Assembly (NCBI GenBank): GCA_030428885.1
Contig: JAUIEJ010000014.1
Coordinates: 1-64,000 of the forward strand
Length of the DNA stretch: 64,000 nt
Origin: Gemmatimonadota bacterium
GTDB taxonomy: Bacteria > Gemmatimonadota > Gemmatimonadetes > Longimicrobiales > Gaopeijiaceae
Reading direction: 5' to 3'
Below are positions 1 through 8,171 of the stretch, one piece after another (position 1 is the stretch's first letter; each line of letters begins with the position of its first letter). A program made the position numbers and the translations under genes. Below the pieces are notes generated by a model, which worked only from the letters and a program-made list of their open reading frames with translations, was not told where the DNA came from and ran no database searches.

Positions 1-145
1 TCACGATCTTGGTGTAACTGCCCCAATAGGGGCGCAGCAGCAGGGCCGCCCGAACGAATCGTGCCGCGGAGTCGCGCAGCGTCGGGACGGGACGACTAGC
101 CGAAGATGTCGTTGTCAAAGTCGCCTCCGTCCGTCCGCGCCACGC
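1..145. other. no gene identified at left edge
   Basis: Neither strand carries a convincing reading frame in this stretch. It lies downstream of the minus-strand RiPP operon. The minus frame with a TGA at positions 1-3 is open only back to another TGA at 115-117, too short to interpret. Confidence 0.4.
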
Positions 146-1954
146 CTAGCGGAGAACCGTGATTCGCCGTCGGGTCTCGAACTGCTGCCCGGTACCCCAC
201 GCGGCTCGGAGGATCACGGAGTACTCGCCCTCCGGTACATTCTCCAGGTCGAGGATGATCGCGCGCGGCGAGACTGGGCCGCCGGCGGGTTCCCTCCAAC
301 CCAACGTGACGCCACCCTCCTCGGAGCCGCCGACGAATATCCGTCGGAGCCTGTCGATGAAGCCGCCATCCTCCTCGTCTTCGATCTGGATCTCGTACTC
401 GATGGGCTCATCGGCCGATGCCCCGTAAAGCTCCCAGTACAGGCCGACCTCCCCTGGACCGTCGAGTGTAGTGGTGCCCAGCATGAGGGCGGCAGCCTCG
501 ATGAGGGCTCCGGGTTCCGTGAGACCCGTCGGCTGGTAGAGAAGCACATCGGAGAGGCCACTCCCGTCTACGTTCAAGGGCTGGAGCATCTCCCGGTGCC
601 AACCGATGCCTGCAGGGCTCAGGATCTCGAAGCTGGTCACATAGGGACGGGGCGTTGCATCCGCGAGGTAGACGGCGCGTCCTTCGTGGAAGGCGGCGGG
701 CAAGGTCAACGGGAAGCTCTCCGGCGCGTCGCTGAGGACGAGGTAAGCTGTGTCGGCGGCTTCCTCGATTTCCGTACCGGTTACCGAACCGGCGACGGCC
801 AGCCGCATGTCCGTAGCATCACCCGATCGAGGCGTTGTTGCGCCGGATCCCGACTCCTCAATCGCCCGGAAGCGCGCGATCTGGAAGGGTACGGGATAGA
901 AGGGCGCGTAGGGCGGCGTGTATCCCTCGTCCCCGATGTCGCCGATCAGCTTCCACGTCGGCCTCGACAGGTCGCCGTCCTCGAAGTCGGGTACGAAGTG
1001 ATAGCGGGCGGCTCTTTGGCTGGTCCAGCGCCGAGCGAAGTTCAATGGCGTTCGCGACATTCGCTGTCTGTCGTGCGAATCCCAGGGACCGCGTCTGACG
1101 ATGAAGGCCTTCCGTACGGCGGCGTACTCCCCGCGGCCCGGTGCAGTCGGGTGGGCGTCCAAGAGCTCGAAGTAGATTCGTTGCTCGACGACTCGTGCCA
1201 CGTATTCAGCCCACCGGTCGTGCCCTTGTACGACGTAGAGAGGGTCTGCATACCACCAGATCGAGTCCGAGGCGGCGACCCTCTCGGAGCAATCGGTGCG
1301 GCGAATCAGAGATCGCCAGATCGGCGGAGCAGGCGCGGGACTCTCCCGAGGCGACCACCAGGTCCGGAGCCAGTTGGCATCCGTCAGCTCACATGCGACC
1401 GAATCGGGCGCTGCGGCCACACTCGACCTGAGAGCCGCCTCGGCGGCATCCATTCGCCCCATCGAGCGCAGGATGAGGCCTCGGAGGGCGTCGCACCACC
1501 ACTCAGTCGCTTGGCACCGATCCACCAGTGCCATTGCTTCGTCGAGCCGGTCCTGACGCTCGAGCGCGCCCACAGCCTGTCCGAGAACAAATCCCGAACC
1601 TGGCGCGGCGATCGCTGCATCCGTCAGTACTCGAAGCAACGGTTCGCGAGAGACGTGACAGGGGAAGTCGGGTGGACACTCTGCGGCCGCCCAATCCCCG
1701 CCGAAGCACTGGTATCCGTCGTCCGGACTGCACGTGGTCCGGAGGTAGTTCGCGAGCTCTCTCCGAACGTCTCTATCTGCCGAAGGGGGCGAGAAGTATA
1801 GTCCGATTCGCTCCAGATTGTAATAATGTTCGATAATCGCCTCTACCACCTCACCGCGCTGGACTACCGTGTCGGCCTGCTGCGCTGCGCCTACGTGCGC
1901 CACGAGCAAGCCGGCCAGGAGCAGTCCAACGCTAAGTCCGGTCGTCCGTGTCAC
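146..1954 (-). CDS. secreted protein of unknown function, last gene of the RiPP operon
   Basis: This 602-residue protein has a clear N-terminal signal peptide (a hydrophobic stretch GLLLAGLLVA and an Ala-rich cleavage region ending GAAQQA), so it is exported. I chose the GTG at 1954 because AGGAGG lies 4 nt upstream of it; the upstream ATG at 1981 lacks a ribosome site and would put extra residues before the signal peptide. Residues about 90-190 contain alpha-helical, Ala/Leu-rich sequence like TPR repeats, with several cysteines around 75-100. The C-terminal third is beta-rich and ends in a segment that resembles an Ig-like or carboxypeptidase-regulatory fold (a pattern such as LENVPEGEYSVILRA). 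I do not recognise the family. Its place behind a lanthipeptide precursor allows a role in immunity, sensing or processing, but nothing in the sequence shows this. Confidence 0.8.
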   Translation of the reverse strand: MTRTTGLSVGLLLAGLLVAHVGAAQQADTVVQRGEVVEAIIEHYYNLERIGLYFSPPSADRDVRRELANYLRTTCSPDDGYQCFGGDWAAAECPPDFPCHVSREPLLRVLTDAAIAAPGSGFVLGQAVGALERQDRLDEAMALVDRCQATEWWCDALRGLILRSMGRMDAAEAALRSSVAAAPDSVACELTDANWLRTWWSPRESPAPAPPIWRSLIRRTDCSERVAASDSIWWYADPLYVVQGHDRWAEYVARVVEQRIYFELLDAHPTAPGRGEYAAVRKAFIVRRGPWDSHDRQRMSRTPLNFARRWTSQRAARYHFVPDFEDGDLSRPTWKLIGDIGDEGYTPPYAPFYPVPFQIARFRAIEESGSGATTPRSGDATDMRLAVAGSVTGTEIEEAADTAYLVLSDAPESFPLTLPAAFHEGRAVYLADATPRPYVTSFEILSPAGIGWHREMLQPLNVDGSGLSDVLLYQPTGLTEPGALIEAAALMLGTTTLDGPGEVGLYWELYGASADEPIEYEIQIEDEEDGGFIDRLRRIFVGGSEEGGVTLGWREPAGGPVSPRAIILDLENVPEGEYSVILRAAWGTGQQFETRRRITVLR

Positions 1955-1999
1955 TGCCCCTCCTGTCCGTAATCCTGGCATTGTGGCGATTCGGCGCGA

Positions 2000-2033
2000 T
2001 CCCCGACGAGCGTCATGCAGCGCTCGCCGGGGA
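2000..2033 (-). terminator. strong RNA hairpin between precursor peptide and downstream gene (attenuator-like)
   Basis: The arms at 2000-2012 and 2021-2033 pair over 13 consecutive positions in the minus-strand transcript, with a single G-U wobble and an 8-nt loop. It begins 27 nt after the precursor stop codon. No uridine tract follows, so it is either a leaky terminator or a 3' stabilising structure. Such elements behind structural genes of bacteriocin operons raise precursor mRNA relative to downstream genes; that role here is inferred. Confidence 0.65.
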
Positions 2034-2059
2034 CCCGTGCGAGAGCGACCCCGATCGCA

Positions 2060-2404
2060 TCAATGGGTCATACAGTCTTCGCTATCGCAGGAGGCGGCGC
2101 AGGGGTTGCAGGTATTCTCGCCCACGCAGGTTTCCTCCCAGGTGTAGCAGCCGATCTGGCTGAGGCAACCGAACGTCGGGTTCTGCGGCCCGCAGGTTCC
2201 GCCGTTCGTGTAGTTGGTGCAGTCGTCGCTTTCGTCGCATCCTCCTTGGCCTCCCCGACAAGAGGGCGAGACGCCGTTGCAGGTCCACTCGCAGACCGTA
2301 TTCGCCATCGCGAACACGGTGCCCTCCTCGCCCTCGGCTCCCCCGCTGGTCATGAAGGACTCGACCTTCAGGGCATGGAGGTCGAGCCGGATCTTCTTCT
2401 TCAT
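2060..2404 (-). CDS. cysteine-rich RiPP (lanthipeptide-like) precursor peptide
   Basis: A 114-residue peptide with a basic start (MKKKIRLDL) and the leader motif L-x-x-L-x-V-x-S-F-x-T (LHALKVESFMTS), as in precursors of pinensin-type and related class I lanthipeptides. A Gly/Glu-rich stretch follows (GGAEGEEGTVFAMA), a possible cleavage region. The rest holds 13 cysteines and 16 Ser/Thr residues spaced a few residues apart, ending in CMTH. It sits directly behind LanB and LanC genes, so the core is probably dehydrated and cyclised, although disulfides are an alternative. AGGAGG abuts the ATG at 2410 with no spacer but lies 6 nt before the ATG at 2404, so I use 2404. The longer form would overlap the cyclase gene stop by ATGA. 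The core length is unusually long for a lanthipeptide. Confidence 0.85.
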   Translation of the reverse strand: MKKKIRLDLHALKVESFMTSGGAEGEEGTVFAMANTVCEWTCNGVSPSCRGGQGGCDESDDCTNYTNGGTCGPQNPTFGCLSQIGCYTWEETCVGENTCNPCAASCDSEDCMTH

Positions 2405-2406
2405 CT

Positions 2407-4380
2407 TCATCCTCCTCTCTGGGCAACGCCGGTTTGCCGTGTCGCGTCCTCCCGAGCGGAGGACGCCTCCGCTTTCCGCGCCACGGCGTCCGCCGCCACG
2501 CGGGGTGCCAGACTACGAGCGAGCGCAGCGCGCACAACGACGCACGCCTGAACCAACTCGAGAAGCTGTCGATGGACCCACGACGCGAATGCGTCGGGCT
2601 GTGCGTCCGCGAAGCCGCGAAATCGGTCGGCGATCTCTTCCTCGGTGCCCGGGGACCGTAGGCATTCGAGGAGCGCTCCGAGCGCGCTTGAAACACTACG
2701 AGCCGCCCACCGGCCCGAAGGTTCAGGATAGAGCAGCAAGGCGCCTGCATCGGTCTCGACCACCGAGGCCCACGGCGCGAAGACCAGGCGCTCCGAGCCC
2801 ACTTGGCGCAGCCGGCCACGGCGAAGGAGCAACAGGACGGTTCGGTCTAGTCCTTCTTCCGCTCGGCGGATCGCGGCTTCATCTTTCATGAACTGAACGG
2901 CAACATTGGGGTCCGCCACCGCCTTCGCTCGGGCCTTGATCGCGTCGACGAGCGTCGACGACGTCGACCTATCGGCGGAGATGCCCTTGGAGGTGAGGGC
3001 CGCAACTTCTTCCTCGTGCATGGTCGAGGCGGACCACGGAAACAACTCGCTGAGGATCTTCGCCCTCACTGGTGATGCATCGTCTACCGCCTTTGGCGCT
3101 CCGGCGGAACGCCTCGGTATGGGAAACACGGCGGAAACGACGCAATGATCCAGTTCGAGGAGCCCCAGGCCCACTCCCGCATCGCCGAGCATCAGTGAAT
3201 AGTCGGGCTGCACCCGCTCCGGTCCTCCGGGCACCCACCGAGCATCTCGTGCCTCCAATTCGCGCGCCCTGGTCCGCAGAAGCTCCCTAAGCGCCGGCTC
3301 CACCCGCGCTGGCGCGCCAACCATCCGGCCGATGAGAAGGGCGGCAACGGCATTGCCCACGGATCCATGGCAGATGCTGTCGCTCTTCCACCCGAGGTTG
3401 AGCCATCTAGCGGTTGTCTCCCGAGCATCTTCGGCCTCAACCCGATAGCGGTCCGTCCCGAGGACTTGAAACGCTCGCGCGCGAGTCAAGCCGATGCCGG
3501 GTGCACCGTGGCACCACGCGGTCATGAACCCCTTGTCGTAGAGCGGCGCCGGCTCCCCCTTGGCGAGCAGGGTGTCGACTTCGCGAATTCGACCGTCTGT
3601 GATGATCTCCGTGAGTTCGTTGTTGCGGAGGTCGGGCCAGTTCCGCTCACCGGCGTCATATTGACTCTCCTCATAGTGGAATGCCTCCTCGGCGGCCAGC
3701 CGAAACGACTCCCGCCCGGTGCGAAGCGAGAGCTCGAGCAGAGGCCATCCGATGCCCGCTGCGCCGTGGCCCAGTCCGCACAGATTTCCGCCGCGCGCTA
3801 CGCCAGAATGCCACGAGAGACCCTGTGGCTCGACGAAGGCCGATTGCAGAAGGTGGGTGCCGAGACGATCGCACATGGACTCAACGAGGTCCCCGCCAAA
3901 GACATCCGCTACCCCGAGGAGACCGATGATTGCGCCACTGGCACCCCCGATGTAGTCACATCCTGGGTCGGCGGGGTTCTCGGAGAGATCCGACAGTAGT
4001 TCCAGGGCTAGTGACCGGAGGACCGGGTCGTCTGACCTTCTCAGGAACGCGCCAGCCGCAAAGATCGTCCCTACGTCACCGGAGTACAGGGAGAACGGAA
4101 GGCCGTCGTCGCTTTCCGAGTGGAGCGCGAAAAGGAGGGCCTCGCGGGCGACGTCGCGAAAGTCCGAGCGTCCCGTGACCCAGGCAAGTTCGGAGAGGAA
4201 GAGCGCGACCCCGGCCGACCCCCGGTACAAGGACCCATCCTGCAACCGCCGCTCGGTGCGGCGAGGGCGGCTACCGCGCACGAGTTCATACCCGTACCAC
4301 GATACACCGTCTGGTCCACGGACCACCGAAGCGAGAATCCCCTCCCCGAGTCTCTCGGCGACCTCAGTGGCCCAGCTCAC
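2407..4380 (-). CDS. LanC-type lanthionine cyclase with C-terminal extension
   Basis: A 657-residue protein. Residues 1-415 match LanC cyclases: an alpha-toroid with glycine-rich repeats (RGSAGVAL, GGASGAIIG, CGLGHGAAG) and the zinc site formed by Cys290 (AWCHGAPGIG) and Cys337-His338 (ICHGSVGN), plus the late motif LMLGDAGVGLG. LanC adds cysteine thiols to dehydroamino acids to close (methyl)lanthionine rings. About 240 further residues follow, whereas typical LanC proteins end near 400-430. The extension includes an acidic helical part and a segment around 560-630 (DAGALLLYPEPS, then SPGTEEEIADRF) that could be a winged-helix/PqqD-like peptide-binding domain; that is inference. Its GTG start overlaps the preceding gene stop by 4 nt, implying coupled translation. 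It could also be a bifunctional enzyme. Confidence 0.88.
   Translation of the reverse strand: MSWATEVAERLGEGILASVVRGPDGVSWYGYELVRGSRPRRTERRLQDGSLYRGSAGVALFLSELAWVTGRSDFRDVAREALLFALHSESDDGLPFSLYSGDVGTIFAAGAFLRRSDDPVLRSLALELLSDLSENPADPGCDYIGGASGAIIGLLGVADVFGGDLVESMCDRLGTHLLQSAFVEPQGLSWHSGVARGGNLCGLGHGAAGIGWPLLELSLRTGRESFRLAAEEAFHYEESQYDAGERNWPDLRNNELTEIITDGRIREVDTLLAKGEPAPLYDKGFMTAWCHGAPGIGLTRARAFQVLGTDRYRVEAEDARETTARWLNLGWKSDSICHGSVGNAVAALLIGRMVGAPARVEPALRELLRTRARELEARDARWVPGGPERVQPDYSLMLGDAGVGLGLLELDHCVVSAVFPIPRRSAGAPKAVDDASPVRAKILSELFPWSASTMHEEEVAALTSKGISADRSTSSTLVDAIKARAKAVADPNVAVQFMKDEAAIRRAEEGLDRTVLLLLRRGRLRQVGSERLVFAPWASVVETDAGALLLYPEPSGRWAARSVSSALGALLECLRSPGTEEEIADRFRGFADAQPDAFASWVHRQLLELVQACVVVRAALARSLAPRVAADAVARKAEASSAREDATRQTGVAQRGG
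2411..2416 (-). promoter_or_regulatory. Shine-Dalgarno site that decides the precursor start
   Basis: The minus strand reads AGGAGG here, inside the last two codons of the cyclase gene. It lies 0 nt from the ATG at 2410 and 6 nt from the ATG at 2404. A perfect site with ideal spacing favours the second ATG and predicts strong translation of the precursor. Confidence 0.7.
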
Positions 4381-5318
4381 GCTATTGCCCCAGATGGGGT
4401 CTCTCTAACGAGCGCCGTGGCAACGAGTCGGCACGCGAGGACTTCAACAACCGGGGGTACGCCTAACCTATTCAGGTGCATGTGGATGTAGCTGGACGCC
4501 AGCCGGGGTAGCGCGAAGGAGGGAGGTGATGCGGTGCCATCACCGAACGAAATGCGCCCGTGGGCCGAGGCGCACTGGAGTTCGTCTCGGGCGCGGACCA
4601 GGCGAGCGGCTGCGGGCGAGAGCGGCTCGGGCAACGCGTCCGGCTGGCTGGCCACCGAGCCGATGAGCCGCAACTGGTCGAGCAGCCCGGATTCTCCCTG
4701 GGCCAATCGACCGTATCGTTCGCCGACCTCAGCGGCGTCAGTTGAGTCCATCCGGCTTCTGAGGTGGGTATGCTCATACCGCTCGAGGGTGCGAAGAAGG
4801 GGCGTCGCACCAGCTTCGGTGGTCAAGCAGGCGGCATGAATCAAGAGGCCCGCCGCAGCATGTCCGATTCGGAGCGCCATCCGGTCATGAGAGGCCGCCA
4901 TTAGCCGAAGGGTGTCCAGGACCAGCACGGACGAGGCTTCGAAGACACCCTCGGAGATGCCGACACCAATGGTGCCCCCGTAGCGGGCGACCTCGGGTTG
5001 GTAGACTTCCTTCCGGACGCGAGCAACTCGGGTCAATCTCGTCGTCCGGTTGTATGCGGCTACCGCTCCGCTGACGACTTCTCGAGCGTTCTCATGTCGA
5101 TCAGGGTGCAGGCGAAGGCGAAGGCGAACGTGCCCCTGCGGGTCGCGGTATCGGATGAAGAAGAAGCCACTGAGCTCGTCGGCTAGATCGCCCACCGCCG
5201 GCGCCACGACTTCGAGGAGGACCTGATCCGCTTCTGAACCGTAGACCTCGGCCCAGCCGGACCCTTGGTGTGCAAGATCGAGGTGGAGGCTCAACCAACC
5301 CACCGCTGAATCAGGCAT
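4377..5318 (-). CDS. LanB elimination subunit (SpaB C-terminal / thiopeptide-type domain)
   Basis: A 313-residue protein matching the domain that in full-length LanB enzymes removes glutamate from glutamylated Ser/Thr. Diagnostic stretches are FFIRYRDPQGHVRLRL near residue 52, YQPEVARYGG near residue 105 (the conserved Y-x-P-E-x-x-R-Y-G), and SYIHMHLNRLG near residue 275. Here it is a separate gene that overlaps the dehydratase N-part by 8 nt and the cyclase by 4 nt, so the enzyme is split, as reported for pinensin biosynthesis. It probably acts as a complex with the larger subunit in the cytoplasm on the leader-bearing precursor. Confidence 0.9.
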   Translation of the reverse strand: MPDSAVGWLSLHLDLAHQGSGWAEVYGSEADQVLLEVVAPAVGDLADELSGFFFIRYRDPQGHVRLRLRLHPDRHENAREVVSGAVAAYNRTTRLTRVARVRKEVYQPEVARYGGTIGVGISEGVFEASSVLVLDTLRLMAASHDRMALRIGHAAAGLLIHAACLTTEAGATPLLRTLERYEHTHLRSRMDSTDAAEVGERYGRLAQGESGLLDQLRLIGSVASQPDALPEPLSPAAARLVRARDELQCASAHGRISFGDGTASPPSFALPRLASSYIHMHLNRLGVPPVVEVLACRLVATALVRETPSGAIA

Positions 5319-8019
5319 GGGCCATCTCGCTATGCGCGTGTCGAGGAGCCGGCGAGTTGTAGGGAACGTCGACCTGTAGGATGGCTTCAGTCACCCAACT
5401 GAGGCCCGAAGCGTCCCGTGGTAGCTGGTCGGAGTCGGGGAGACATTCCTCGAATACCAACGCGCGGTCAGGGCCCAATGACTGGTAGTGCTCGAGCAGG
5501 TCCACGAGAAGTGGCGAGCGGAAGTCGATGTATTGCGGTCTCCTGAGGTCGCCGAGCCCGAATCGGTCGCCCTTGGCCTCGCGCCATGGCCACTCGATTG
5601 CTCGGGCGTAGGCTTGTTCCGGCAAATCGTGGTGGGTCCTGAAACGCCGTAATCTACGGAAGTATCCCGAGGCGCCGACCTCTTCCCGGCGGGGAAGAGC
5701 GGACAGTTTCACCACCCACGCGTGCCGGGCGATCACGACCGTCTTACCGAAGATGATCCGGGGTCGTTGGAGTACGCCGTCCTCCGGCTCGGCGTCCTCG
5801 ACGGAGCGCCAGGGGATGTCGAGGTGCGCCTCTGATACCGGGGAGAACGCCCTCAGCAGTCGGTAAAGGGGTGGCCGAGCAGCAGGGTTCATGAAGCAGA
5901 GATCGACGGGAAGCACGCGTCGGCCAGAAGGTCGATGGACCAGGTCGAGACGAACGCCTGCTTGATCGGGCACCACATCCAGGTCGGCGACGCTGATGGC
6001 CTCATCACACCCAACGCGGTCGCCGGAGGGGTAGGAGATTTCGGTGGATCGAATTGGCGGTCGTAGGTTGGCGTTGAAGGCCTGGTCCCCGGCGATCTCG
6101 GCAAGTACCAAACCGGTGCCGCAATCATGCTGCTGACGGAGATCGTCGAGGACCCCTTGGGGCAAGAGGTACAGGAAGCGCGAGAAGTATTTGCCGAACC
6201 CGGAGTAGCCTCTCGCGCCGGGAGCGACGATCATCCCGCCCTCGAGTTCACCTGGGCGGGGCACCAAACAAGCGAAGACCGAGAACGACATGGGGTCCGC
6301 GGGTCTCGGCGCCACTCCTTGCGAGACGGCCTCGATATCCTCTCGAGTGATGAAGATTTCAGACGCACGCCCCGCCGCCTTCCATCGCTTCCCGATCAGC
6401 TCGGTGATGCGTCGGTGCGCGTTGCGTATCGCCTGGACCTCCGGTGGATACGGCGGAGCGCTCCTCTTTGCCGTCGGTGGGAGTAGGGCAGTCTCCGTCT
6501 GGTCGGGCGACGGATCGTCCGCTGCCGCCTGATCCGGCGCCAACGCCGGATCCGTACGTGGGTCGTGCGACGGCTTGACTACTTCTCGGTAGTAGACTTC
6601 GTAGAACGTAAGCAACGGCACCGAGGGTGCAGAAAAGCGATCCTTGAAGAAGCGGCGAAGCTGCAGAGGCTCACGGCGCATCCAGGCGACAGGTGTCAAG
6701 ACGGTCAACAATTCCTCAAGCTCCCGGAGGGCCACCCCGAAATGATCTCTGTCGATGGCTAGAGTGCAGTTGGCGGAGGCGTCCTCGAAGAGGGGCGGTC
6801 GAGGGGCTGGAGTCTCGACCGGATACCATTGGTCGAACGAGTCCTGGATGAGGCGCTCCAGATTCGAGATGGGCTTGTTGCGAGCGCCGACTGGCGCGGA
6901 CTCGATCTCCGCCAGGGCTCCGTCCAGAGCGCGAAGGAACTCCTGTAGATTATCCGCAATCGGGCTCTTCTCCACGGTCGCGATCACCGCCGTCAGGGGT
7001 GCGGTCCAATCGGGCCGGTTGGCCAGGCCGGGCAAGTCGGGCTGCAGCAGTCCCAACGACATGAGGTGGTCGAGGTAGGCGATGGCCTCGTCGCCGGAGG
7101 CCTCGACACTGACGTTGGTGACCAGCGCGCGCGCCAACGACTCGATCGTGCTCGTCCCCTTCGTGCGCAGAGAATCGATCACAAGATCGATCGCGGCGTT
7201 TCGCGTGATCGTTTGGAATCCCTCTCGGCCACTCTGGGCGGAAAGGCAACGGTGAGAGGTCTCGTGCGACACGAGCGTGGGGTTGAGCCGCACGGGTAGT
7301 TGCCGACGAGCCTCCTCACAGGAGGAGAGGTGACCCAGCACGTATTGAAGAATGCGCTTGTTGAGCCGGAACTTGCTCCACTTCCGGGACGGAGAGCCGG
7401 CCATCAGGAGGGGAAGATCGAGATCGCCGAATCGCCCGGGTATGATCGCGCAGAACCTCGCAAACGGAGTAGCCTTTGCGGCGGCCCGCGTAAGGTACCT
7501 CAGTACGGATCTCTCGACCTTCGAGGCGAGCCGACATCCGCCGCCCGCAGGCGACAAGCGATTCGCCAGACTCGGGCTGGACAGTCGAATCGCCGAGGCG
7601 AAGTCCTGGTTTTCGAGGAGGCCGAGAACCGCAGCGCCCTCTGCTGCAGCTTCGTTCGCGTAGGCCCTATCCGAGCTTCGCTCACGGGACTCTAGGTCGC
7701 TGAGGGCGGATACCGCATCTTCAACAGCCTCGAGAACAGCCCCCTTCAGGCAACTCAGATCACCTTCACGAGGCGTACGGCCGTTGAACAGGTCTCGTCG
7801 TAAGCGGAGCGCTTTCCGGCGCGCTCGCGATGTGAGCCCGGGGATCGCGTCGTAGAGAGCATCCCCGGCGAGACTCGAGAGCCGTTGGGACTCGATCCGA
7901 CGCTTCTCAACGGAGTCCGCGTCCTTGGCTGCGTTTCGCGAGCCAAGGTCCAAACACGACCACGGAAGCCCTGCGGTGCGGACGACGCAGTGTTGGAACC
8001 AACTTCCTTGGCTGCCCAT
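5311..8019 (-). CDS. LanB glutamylation subunit (lantibiotic dehydratase N-terminal domain)
   Basis: A 902-residue protein of the class I lantibiotic dehydratase family. It begins with the typical VVRTAGLPWSCL element near residue 12 and carries KATPFARFCAI near residue 180, equivalent to the K/R-x-T-P-F/Y-G-x-F motif of LanB. This part transfers glutamate from glutamyl-tRNA to Ser/Thr of the precursor. The elimination domain is missing here and is encoded by the next gene. The ATG at 8019 has GAGGAAG about 5 nt upstream. Being the first large gene of the set, with 152 nt to the upstream sigma factor, it may have its own promoter. Family assignment is firm; substrate assignment to the cysteine-rich peptide is from context. 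Confidence 0.9.
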   Translation of the reverse strand: MGSQGSWFQHCVVRTAGLPWSCLDLGSRNAAKDADSVEKRRIESQRLSSLAGDALYDAIPGLTSRARRKALRLRRDLFNGRTPREGDLSCLKGAVLEAVEDAVSALSDLESRERSSDRAYANEAAAEGAAVLGLLENQDFASAIRLSSPSLANRLSPAGGGCRLASKVERSVLRYLTRAAAKATPFARFCAIIPGRFGDLDLPLLMAGSPSRKWSKFRLNKRILQYVLGHLSSCEEARRQLPVRLNPTLVSHETSHRCLSAQSGREGFQTITRNAAIDLVIDSLRTKGTSTIESLARALVTNVSVEASGDEAIAYLDHLMSLGLLQPDLPGLANRPDWTAPLTAVIATVEKSPIADNLQEFLRALDGALAEIESAPVGARNKPISNLERLIQDSFDQWYPVETPAPRPPLFEDASANCTLAIDRDHFGVALRELEELLTVLTPVAWMRREPLQLRRFFKDRFSAPSVPLLTFYEVYYREVVKPSHDPRTDPALAPDQAAADDPSPDQTETALLPPTAKRSAPPYPPEVQAIRNAHRRITELIGKRWKAAGRASEIFITREDIEAVSQGVAPRPADPMSFSVFACLVPRPGELEGGMIVAPGARGYSGFGKYFSRFLYLLPQGVLDDLRQQHDCGTGLVLAEIAGDQAFNANLRPPIRSTEISYPSGDRVGCDEAISVADLDVVPDQAGVRLDLVHRPSGRRVLPVDLCFMNPAARPPLYRLLRAFSPVSEAHLDIPWRSVEDAEPEDGVLQRPRIIFGKTVVIARHAWVVKLSALPRREEVGASGYFRRLRRFRTHHDLPEQAYARAIEWPWREAKGDRFGLGDLRRPQYIDFRSPLLVDLLEHYQSLGPDRALVFEECLPDSDQLPRDASGLSWVTEAILQVDVPYNSPAPRHAHSEMAHA

Positions 8020-8171
8020 GCTTCTTCCTCGACAATCGACGTAGGGCGTTTGGGCGTGACCTACCGAGTCTGAAGGAGGCTGCGATCACGCGCGACGCAC
8101 GACTTCCGAGACTGGTGACGAACGCGGCGGAGACCTCATGGCCCTTCACTCTGGTAGAGCACTGACCGCCC

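Noticed and set aside
596-1801. 401-residue plus-strand open frame over the secreted protein gene
   Set aside because: It is antisense to a gene with a signal peptide and a ribosome site, and its translation has no domain pattern. Long antisense frames are expected at this GC content.
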